A stretch of 39,142 nucleotides of DNA from Pezizomycotina sp. ARF18 (Eukaryota > Ascomycota), in contig AZLU01000034.1 of the NCBI GenBank assembly GCA_002224055.1, forward strand, positions 227,136 through 266,277, written 5' to 3'. The position numbers and the translations under genes were made by a program. The notes below the pieces were generated by a model. That model did no database searches and was not told the origin of the DNA. It saw only the letters and a list, made by a program, of their open reading frames with translations. Positions 31,195 through 39,142 of this stretch are shown piece by piece. The stretch's first letter is position 1, and every line of letters starts with the position of its first letter.

Positions 31195-33113
31195 TGTCGA
31201 GCGGGCCGCGTGTCGCTGAAGGGGTCTAGATTCCTGTCGTGAATCTAAGATATTCGGACGCTAAAAACGGTTTCTTCGACAGCCGGTGATTATAGCTTCC
31301 GCCGCGAATTTACCTTCATAGCGTTTTGGCCTTAAGAAGATCTAGAACTTGAAGGCGACAAACTAAGTAGTCGGTCGCGATCAATATATATCCCTGGGAT
31401 ACATAGTAGAATAGCTGCAGCCATCGTCACATCAGCTCAACTAGAGCGTTGTTCGCCCCCACGAACCCACAAATCCAGGCAGCTATTTGAGCGTCGGATG
31501 AATAGCGGATAAGGTGGAGGCGACGCGACTCCGATGCTCCATCCTATGTCGCGGAGTGTCCTTGCAAATCCTTTCCGTTAAACTTGCATAAGCGAACTTT
31601 TGGGGTAACCCAGGATAAGGAGAGAAGAATATGTATAATTCGGTCGCTATAATGAAACCTGATTTGCCTGTCGATACTATTTCGGAGTTTGGTGTGGGTT
31701 TTTAGACGCCGGGTTACCCCGAAACATCTCTCCCCACAGCAGCTGAGGAGAAAGAAACCCGAGGAGAAAGAAACCCAGGTACCGGAGCTCGTTTTTGCTC
31801 CCGTGGCTTACCCACACTTAGCTCGTATCTAGCCGAGAGCTTGTGGTACAAGCTTGTTTCCCATACCTTTAATAGACATATTCAGTTCCGCGCCTGTTAT
31901 AGCGGTCACCTTTCACCCAAGCCACAGCTTCCATCTCCTCGGAGGCTATAATTCGAAGAGTCTTCAGAGTACCTTCGGACGGAGAAAAGACTAATATAAT
32001 CGCTGACGAATGACCAGCCCTACGAGACAGGACAAAACCTCAGAACTGTATCAATTAAGTAGAGAAATATTGAAATATGAAGCCCAAATTGATCAATCTA
32101 CCAGCTAGAGCGGGATGAAGGATAGTTTATTTCGTGAGTTATTGTTATATGATCAGGTTTGCATTATTGCCTGGCGTGTTCCACTCTGCGTTAGTCTGTT
32201 GGAACCTGCTACATAGGCGGTTCCGGATGGTATTTACGACCGTATCTATTTTGGTATAACTCCGAATATTATGGCTGCTATACTATGCTTGATCAGGAGC
32301 GCTGTATTGGCCACTCTCGGCGAAGTGCGAGGAGGGTTCGTGAATTAGTGTATAATTAGTTGTAACTTGCAATCGGTGGCGGTGCATTAGCGAATTGATC
32401 ATATGATATCAGCTCTTGAGATATTTTGGAGATATGCAATATACAAAAGGTATAGTCGGGCACACCACTCTTTATCCTCACAAGAGGCGAGCATTATTGA
32501 TAAGAGGTATTGAACTCCCGATTCACGTTCGTTTCAGTAGCATTCGCGATGGCGATATGAGGCAATGCGTAAGACTCTTCCTCGTTCAGCTAATGCTCGA
32601 TCATAAGAAGTGCAACTATAGTCCATTCGCATTAGCGCGTTGGTGCTATTTACCTCCAGAGGCGCTGGACTTGGGCCGTTGTGTGACATCCCCATAAGTC
32701 GTTAGAGGCGCTTCTAGAAAGAGCAATCTGGAGACGTTACGTAAATTACATCGTCTCACCCGAAATGAGAAAAATCCCAAGGTGAAGATAAGGTGAAGAA
32801 AGAATCCAATTCTCCATGTGCAACGGAATGATATTTGTAGTGTATAGAGATCTATTTCAGAGGATAAAATAACGGCATTTTAACTATACAGAAATCGTCG
32901 CGATACATATACAAAAAATGTAAGCAAAAACTAGGGAGACAAACAAGAAAGGAAACATAACTAATAGACAAATAAAATACAGGAGTTTTACACGTCCGAT
33001 TGGAAGTTTACGAATGAGGGCGTCATAGTCTTATCCAGAATACTAATATGAATGCGGTACGCTGATTGAATGCAGATGAATAATACTATAACGCCAAACC
33101 AATGCAATTCAAG
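31195..33113. other. Gene-poor spacer, 1.9 kb
   Basis: Upstream of SAT4 copy 3 and downstream of the GH18 gene. A 16-base unit (GAGGAGAAAGAAACCC) occurs twice in tandem at 31745-31776. The plus-strand frame at 32416-32697 has no recognisable features. No gene is supported. Confidence 0.5.
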
Positions 33114-34323
33114 TTATAGGAAGCCAGCGAAGCTCTGTAAAATAAGCAGCAAGGTAATGGTCGTTGCGATCGAAGCGGACTGCGACGAGATTATCCTTGA
33201 CGAACCAGATTTCTTGCCGCTGGATCCTGAATTAGAGCCTCCCGCTCCTGATGTCGCGTTTTTGTCCACGTTTTGACTATTCGAATTTGAGCTGTTGCGC
33301 GACGACGATGTACTGAAGCGATTGGACGAGGAAAAGTCAGATATAGTGCGGTCGTAAAAGGAAACATGAAAGCTGATCAGGAATTTATACAGGACACAAA
33401 TAAAATGATTTCTCACTTCTTATTTGTCGAAATAGGGTTCATGGCTTTCGAGACGATCTGGCCCATTGCTCCGGGTGATTCTCTCCTCCTGGTAGCGAGT
33501 TGAAGTACTCCCAAGCCGCAACGCCACCGAATGAACCATTTGTCCTCTGTAGAAGCTGCGGGATCGTAGAATTTGCGATTTCTCGCGGATCGACAAACCG
33601 CCAGATTCACAGTTCTTCGGGTTCGTTAACACGCCAGCGACTACTTTGTTCGGCGGGAAAACGCCGCCTTCGATGATTTGCAGGTAACTATCCACGTCGA
33701 ACTCCCCGTGGCCGCAGTAAAACTGCGTGTTGTACCAGTCAATGTCGTCCCCAGCTGCCGCTCGAGTTGCTGATACGAATCCGAAAGCAGGTCTGAAGGT
33801 ACCGGAGCGAAACTTATATGAAGTGCTTCCGAAATCCCGCTTTAGCGATGTTACGAGCTTTACTATCGTCCCCACTCCACTTGCTCTTCGATGTCGATGT
33901 CGATTCCTTGCAGTTTCGTGTCCTCGAAGAATTGTTTCAGGAGGGCGTAGTGCTTGTCAAAGTCGTCGTTGAGATTTTTGAAGCTACCCGGTGCGCGCCG
34001 CCGACGAGGCCGGTTATTGTTAACCCTTGCTCTTTCAGGGGCTCGAGTTGTTCCCATATTTTGGACTCGTTATAAGGTGTGTCATTGATGTGGATATCAT
34101 CAGCGTTTATATGAATGGCTGCTACGATAAGATTTGTCGCGACCCGACAGGAGGGAAGGGTCTCCTTTCTCGGTCTGCCAGTAAACGACTGTTCTTTGCG
34201 ACGACCGGCCATCTTGTCTTTTCTCCAAAGTCGGTAGCAACGAGATCCGGTCATCGGGGTCGGAGCGGCGAACGACGCCGAGAGAAAATATAACGCGAAA
34301 CAGGATGGTAATAATAATTTCAT
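33114..34323 (-). CDS. GPI-anchored GH18 endo-N-acetylglucosaminidase-like enzyme
   Basis: The start at 34323 gives a signal peptide, MKLLLPSCFALYFLSASFA, then a basic site LEKRQDG and the first strand RTVVYWQTEKGD. The catalytic barrel follows: TNLIVAAIHINADDIHIND, LTITGLVGGAHR, FDKHYALLKQFFED, and the GH18 signature LQGIDIDIEEQ, whose Glu is the family acid catalyst. Then ISFAPVPSDLLSD, IDWYNTQFYCGHGEFDVDSY, NKVVAGVLTNPKNC and FGGVAAWEYFNSLPGG. These match the Endo T-like branch of fungal GH18, which cleaves N-glycans or chitin-like substrates. An intron (33416-33313, GTGAGA to TTCAG, CTGAC branch) leads in phase to a Ser/Gly/Asn-rich linker and a C-terminal hydrophobic GPI signal (SIATTITLLLILQSFAGFL). 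Indels near 34260, 34140, 33990, 33872, 33820, 33770, 33590 and 33460 break the frame; one lies at a C run. Confidence 0.85.
33313..33416 (-). other. Intron before the GPI-signal exon
   Basis: 104 nt, GTGAGA donor, TCTGAC branch, GCTTCAG acceptor. The codon split AA/T joins as Asn with no frameshift. Without splicing the frame stops at 33413 and the GPI signal is lost. Confidence 0.8.
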
Positions 34324-34329
34324 GGTTTG

Positions 34330-34426
34330 CTGGAAATACAACAGAAACAAAAGGATAACGATGACTTAACGGATTTTTGGGTGATTTCAACCTTGAATTA
34401 AGATGGAAAATATTAAAAACACTCAC
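34330..34426 (-). other. 5' UTR intron of the GH18 gene
   Basis: 97 nt, GTGAGT donor at 34426 and TTTCCAG acceptor ending six bases before the start codon. It lies between the TATA box and the ATG. Confidence 0.5.
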
Positions 34427-34449
34427 ACGACAATCCGGGGTTGATTCGG

Positions 34450-34460
34450 GTTTTATATAC
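34450..34460 (-). promoter_or_regulatory. TATA box of the GH18 gene
   Basis: GTATATAAAAC on the minus strand, about 130 bases upstream of the GH18 start codon and about 25 bases before the proposed 5' UTR intron donor. Confidence 0.55.
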
Positions 34461-34828
34461 CTGACGTACAAGCGCCTGCACGAGCTTTTGTTTCTGCAAG
34501 GCAGCACGTTTTGTGCACACGTTTCAGTTAGATTTAAATTAGAAACAAATCTGACATGCACGCTGAGCGGGAACCGGCTGTGGCAATGGTATTTGGAGAT
34601 CGCTCATTGGCGCAAACAGTAACCAAACAGGGGGAACTCACCGCCAAGGCTTTTAAGGGGGCAGTGTAACCGTGCACGGTGGGCGACCGCGAAGGTATTT
34701 GTATTACGAGTCGATAAATCGGGCAAGAGCGGTATCGTGAGCCTGGAAGGAGGCTCTGAATGCTGATTTAAGACTGTCTTGTGAGAGGCTCTAGTTCTAC
34801 CAGTATTGATGAGGACTACAGTATGTCG
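34461..34828. other. Intergenic upstream of GH18
   Basis: Promoter-side DNA of the GH18 gene and 3' flank of the candidate gene ending at 34829. No frame is supported. Confidence 0.5.
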
Positions 34829-35247
34829 TCAGGCTATAAGCCCTAAATCATTTATTTTCGGCTTGACTCGCCCGAGATACAGTAAACCGCCACAACGCAG
34901 CGCTAACATGGCAATCGTTCTAGAAGAGTTAGCTATATTTAAGTCTAGTGTAGCCAGAGACACCATGAGCCGCAGTCTCAGGGATTTCGCAACCCACTAC
35001 ATTCTTGTTATTGTTACTCTGCGCATTTTACCGGGATCGGGCGAGCCTCATTCATCGCCTCGTGCTTACTTATTGCACAGCCGCCAGTGAATTTTCGGTA
35101 CGTCTCAGATAAATTAACCATGTAATTGACAATGAACAGACCACCGATGTCCGTTTTTGGTCCGATTGTGTAGGCTTTGCTGCTATCAATGGTTCTTTTA
35201 TATAACTCCTTCAGATTTGCAGGCGCAATCTCTGTGGGCTGGCACAT
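34829..35247 (-). CDS. Candidate two-exon protein, 83 aa
   Basis: The ATG at 35247 follows an AT-rich TATA-like stretch (TATAATATATATC). Exon 1 (35247-35070) encodes MCQPTEIAPANLKELYKR, SSKAYTIGPKTDIGGLFIVN and LSETYRKFTGGCAI. A GTAAGC donor at 35069, a GCTAAC branch and a GTTAG acceptor at 34903 define a 167-nt intron. Exon 2 adds TLRCGGLLYLGRVKPK and INDLGLIA and stops at 34829. The exons join in phase (252 nt, 84 codons) with no indel. I do not recognise the product. The agreement of start, splice sites and phase argues for a real small gene, but no homologue is known to me. Confidence 0.4.
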
Positions 35248-38200
35248 CGTGATATATATTATAGCGGAGTATAAATATGAGAATATACTCTTCTATTCCC
35301 TGCCGAATAACACCTTGTTTGTATAAGCCTCGCGGGTGATATCAATAACTCCTGAAAGGCTTCGAATATGGATGTTGAACAGTTCTATTTGTCAAAGCAG
35401 CAAGTTTGAGAGCATATCAAGGGTCTTATATATAGTAGTCCAAACATATATCAATCTAGCAAACCGGTCCGAGTCCGAAGATATTAGACGCGATATACAT
35501 CCCCTATCCTCGCTGTGTTCGACGTCAAAACCATATTAGTATACATATTGGGAATTGGTCGTGTCCAGGAGAGCACCGAAGTATCTATATAAGATCAAAA
35601 ATACTGCCTATAACTGTCCTTTTTCTTTTCGGTTGGGTTAAATCATGCAAAGCCAAAGAGCGCCTACCGAAACCCTAGTCACTATCCTAAGTTAAGAAGA
35701 CTTGTAAACATGGCCTGATATCGAAGGTGGGCTGAAATCCAAGAGTTGCTAGCATCAAATGTTCTAATTAGTCCATGGGTCCCATAACGGCAGATAGGAT
35801 CAATGATCCGGGTCTCTAAATTCAAGAAAATGGGGGGCATGGGAGCATGCGACGAAGAGAGTATACTTGAGTATCAACAAAGTCCGCAATTAGCTCGTGA
35901 CGTAAGACCGTATTTATCACTATAAAGGTATTTAACCCCAGACTGAGGTTCAAGAGGTATCTTAAGTCTATGTTAGGGAACCCATCGTTTAATAATCTTC
36001 AATCTTTTCAGAGGTTCTACGAGTGAAAATTTACATAGATCTTTTTAACTTGAGATCGCGACTGACTCGGAACAGGGTCTACAACTATGTACTAGAACCA
36101 AAAAAAACCTAGTACTTCTATATTCTCTTTTGTTTTATACTCTTCATATTAGTTTATTTTATTATTGTTCCTTCTTTTTTAAACAAACGCGCAATAAAAC
36201 CCGGACTTGATTCGGGGCATCGTGTCTTCCATTGGCACGGAACACACCGATACATGTGCATGTTCTCTTATTTTCAGTCTTCCAGACCATTCCCTTGAAG
36301 CCAGAATTGGCTGGTAAAGAGGGATCCCCAGAATAATAGTCGGCAAGTATATAACCTACCTGCCCCACACGTGATCGTCTCACCACTGACTGAATCTTCA
36401 GCACTCACTATGATGTCTTTTTGAGCCCATGTCTTTGAACTATGAGCTGCATGCTTCAGGATTCTCCGTAAATACTGTTCTACGTTTGAAACTCCTATAT
36501 AGTATCAAAGCGGACTCTCGTTATGTGAAAATGTTAGCAATACTATGTGTAATATCACTGGGCTATCAATAACGCGTGCCAGGAACCATGATTTTGAAGC
36601 CCGAACAAAGGACTTACCGAAGAGCTCCGTAACAACAGGAGTCCAATGCTGCATGAACTATACTTACTTGCGAATCAGGCGGATAGCGCGGTATTGTAAC
36701 CACGCACCTTGTACATTTAGATGCCCAATCAATGGATCTCGTTATGAGGTAGAGACTAGGGAGAGGAGTAACCATATCGAAACTACAAATTACTACTTCC
36801 TTCATTCACGTCATAGCCTGGAACGCGAGTTCTTGTTTCCGGTTCCCCGTATTACCCCCGGCCTTTTGGTTGAGACTGGAGCCGTGGCTTGCATATTCAT
36901 CTTCAAGAAATATTACTGGCAGTCTACAGATATTCAAAAGCATTACCGGTAGATTGTGCTGATGCCTACGATAACGGATACCCGAGCATGGACGGACTAG
37001 TTTGAAGACTTAGGGTTCAGTGCATACTGCGTCCTACAATAACGCGGGGGTTTTAAATTAAGTGGACACACGTACACAGGCTATGATAAAATTTAGACAA
37101 TGCCCGGTTTAAGCTCTTTCATCACATTTAATCACGAAAATTACATAAATTGAGGGCCTGTTACAAGCCAGAAACCACGGTATTGGCTTGTAATATCTCC
37201 TTGTCGGTGATCCCCGCGTGCTTACCGCCGGTCAACCCTTAGTTCTAGGAAGGATTCAGAGGTAACAGAGGAGGGACTTATGATGCGTGATAAGGTTTCA
37301 AGACGACTAAGACGACTCGATAGAATTTATATATTACAAGAGTGGTAGACCCCTTCCTGTAACTCGTCGACTATTTCGGAATATTGATGAAATGCTTCTC
37401 TTTCTCGGTATATTCTGGTAGACACTTTGTAGTAAACGGTATAGCCTTGGTGACTAGCGATAGTTTAACCCTTTCCCCTAAAACCTATCATCGGCTCCGA
37501 GTCAGATGAAGGCTCTAATGGACGACTCTAATGGACCGGAAGAAAAGCGACAGTCCCGTACCATAGTGCCGGTGCCAATGAGGTCGAGATTAAAGCAGTT
37601 CTAGCGGCCCTTAAGGTTGATCTATAAGGAAGTGAAGCAAGCTCATAACTAAAAAAGCGCCGTAAAAACTCCCTCACACACACACTACCGTTAGGACGCC
37701 TTGGCTTGAAACTCGCAAATCCATTGGCTCGTCTGCCCAATTCGGCCGTTAGCGAGCAGACAGTTGCTTTGTGTAGCCAATCACCTCCGTGGCGGCCCGT
37801 GGCCCGTCCTTCAGTCTCGACTCTCGACTTCTTCGTCGTACGCTGCTGCTAAAAAGAGACGTTTTGAACGTACGAACCGCTGACAGGCATCCAGGTCGCA
37901 AAAAGATTCGACTTGCCAGCACATCCCACAGACTGACAGTCCTTTTTCTCTTCATTTCCGCAAGACTTCCGTGCGCTGTAGGCTTTGAGCCCCAACGACA
38001 ATAGTACCTAAAAAAAAAGTGTCCGAGAGCCTGCGAAAGATCGAGAGGGATTAAAAATTTTGTAACTGGACCACCGTTGTCAACGATGAGGGGAAATCCT
38101 CAACAGATAACCCTGACGAAGAGAGGGGTTTTTGTCAAAGAAATTAAGCTAAAAAAGATGGCTTCCCAAACGGGAGCTGGAAATCTAGAATGTCGCCGCC

Positions 38201-38367
38201 GTCTTACCTATTTAGTCCTTTCTTTACACCATCTTTTTCCCGATCTTTCTCATTAATTTGCTCCCTTTGTTTCATCTAATAATCGACTGGTGACCTTGTC
38301 CTCGGTGGTTCCTGCTACTCTGTTACCTCGTAGTGGTTGTCTGCTTTGTTAATCTCTTTTAAAGCCA
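35248..38367. other. Gene-poor region, 3.1 kb
   Basis: I support no gene here. The minus frame at 36404-36162 is the most protein-like (SVSGETITCGAG in one frame, LADYYSGDPSLPANSGFKG and FRANGRHDAPNQVRV in the next). It could be a frameshifted exon of a small secreted protein, but I see no signal peptide. The plus frame 36545-36952 is featureless. The last 400 bases are CT-rich and look like leader sequence for the gene starting at 38368. Confidence 0.45.
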
Positions 38368-39142
38368 ATGTCGGGCCCAGATCATCCTCGTACTTCTCAT
38401 CGTCTTCCTCATTTCCCCCTTACCAACGGATACTAACAACTTATTTCTGCTGGGAGGAAACCTACGTCTCTTTTTCTACGCCTACAAGATGTCCCTGAGC
38501 TCGCCCTTCTAATACAGGAACTTACAGCCCTGCAGGAATGTTTCCGTGCCGTCCAGGAGACGAATACGTCGCCACGGCAACTCCCACGAGACGGAACTTC
38601 GGACATATGGCAGAACGATTAACGACTGTGAGAGGTTGCTGGAAAGCTTTAAGACGCCGAAGGGACCGAGATGGGACGCGTTCGGAGATGACGATCGAGA
38701 TATGCCATAGAATACTCAGACGACGCGCTTTAGATCATGTGGAGATGGCTGAGAGAAGGATCCAACAACCGTGAGTACTTCTTACTCCCTACCCTAATCC
38801 TTATACGCGGTTGGATTGCCAATTGGCCGGCCCTTGTTTGTATTTTGGCAATTAATCCGTTACAGTTCTCTCTGTCTTCGATGAGGTCGGCGATGAGTCG
38901 ATGTTCTCGAATGTTCATACAATATCTGCCATTGACATTGGTGAGCCTTCGTCGTGATTCCATTTTATCATCAGTCTCCTCATCCATCATCTTTTTTGGC
39001 TCTATTCTTTGACGAAATTCTCTACTTCACATCGCTTCTTAAATTCTTCATCTACTTGCGCCTCTATGCCACACCTGTCCAGATATGTGGCTCATCTTTG
39101 TCTTCCCTCCCCTGTACTGACTTTTATTGGAACCATTCATTC
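38368..39142 (+). CDS. Unrecognised multi-exon gene, 3' end outside the window
   Basis: The ATG at 38368 opens MSGPDHPRTSHRLPHFPLTN. An in-frame TAA at 38434 lies within a perfect TACTAAC branch motif, so an intron probably ends shortly after (GGGAG at 38456 or ACAAG at 38491). Downstream, in one frame, come helical segments LFLRLQDVPELALLIQEL and TALQECFRAVQETNTSPRQL. After one-base shifts near 38622 and 38708 come NDCERLLESFKTPKGPRWDA and LDHVEMAERRIQQ. A GTGAGT donor at 38771 and ACAG acceptor at 38865 lead to VLSVFDEVGDESMFSNVHT and ISAIDI, with another GTGAGC donor at 38941. The gene continues beyond the window edge. The helical, Leu-rich N terminus is like many fungal regulatory proteins, but I cannot name a family. 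Confidence 0.5.

Noticed and set aside
33070-33276. Plus-strand frame over the GH18 3' exon
   Set aside because: Antisense to the spliced, in-phase GPI-signal exon.
1-39142. CRISPR array, rRNA operon, bacterial operons or intact transposon
   Set aside because: No regular direct repeats with spacers, no rRNA-like sequence, no transposase, integrase or reverse transcriptase motif was seen.

Overview
The window reads as nuclear DNA of a filamentous ascomycete (Pezizomycotina). Protein genes carry short introns (about 50-140 nt) with GTAAGT/GTGAGT donors and CTAAC/CTAAT branch sites. The gene content fits: a CON-10 type conidiation protein, a run of fungal rhodopsin-like (SAT4 family) membrane proteins, a DHA1-type MFS transporter, an Endo T-like GH18 enzyme with a GPI signal, and a tRNA-Trp with the usual anticodon-loop intron. 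The species cannot be fixed from sequence alone. Nearly every protein gene is broken by single-base frameshifts, mostly at homopolymers of 3 or more, while the rest of the frame is well preserved. I read these as consensus errors of a long-read assembly, not as pseudogenes, and annotate whole genes across them.

Layout, left to right. 0.8-1.65 kb (-): an unrecognised three-exon gene. 2.4-3.2 kb (-): an intronless protein of six W-x-W-C-x-K-C repeats. 4.3-4.9 kb (-): a disordered, probably nuclear protein. 5.4-5.9 kb (-): a small protein. 7.9-8.6 kb (-): an ankyrin protein. 8.9-10.7 kb (+): an F-box-like/LRR-like protein. 11.2-11.4 kb (-): tRNA-Trp(CCA). 11.9-12.9 kb (-): a charged AT-hook protein. 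13.7-14.2 kb (-): a small secreted cysteine protein. 15.8-16.2 kb (+): CON-10. 17.5-19.1 kb (+): the MFS transporter. 21.0-21.4 kb (+): a small, possibly mitochondrial membrane protein.

21.8-31.2 kb (-): three paralogous SAT4-type genes in tandem, separated by gene-poor DNA that includes a very AT-rich block near 27 kb. 33.1-34.3 kb (-): the GPI-anchored GH18 gene with a TATA box, a 5' UTR intron and a coding intron. 34.8-35.2 kb (-): a candidate two-exon small gene. 35.3-38.3 kb is nearly empty. From 38.4 kb (+) a gene runs off the right edge.

The most unusual feature is the tRNA-Trp gene. Besides the canonical 30-nt intron after position 37, its T stem is split by a 72-nt insertion with textbook fungal spliceosomal intron signals (GTAAGT, ACTAAT, ACAG). 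Removing it restores a perfect T arm. The A and B boxes are intact, there is no TTTT inside the gene, and a T run follows the 3' end, so it looks like a transcribed gene and not debris. A spliceosome-type intron in a Pol III tRNA gene would be very unusual. There is no clear operon-like cooperation among the protein genes; the SAT4 array is the only evident family cluster.
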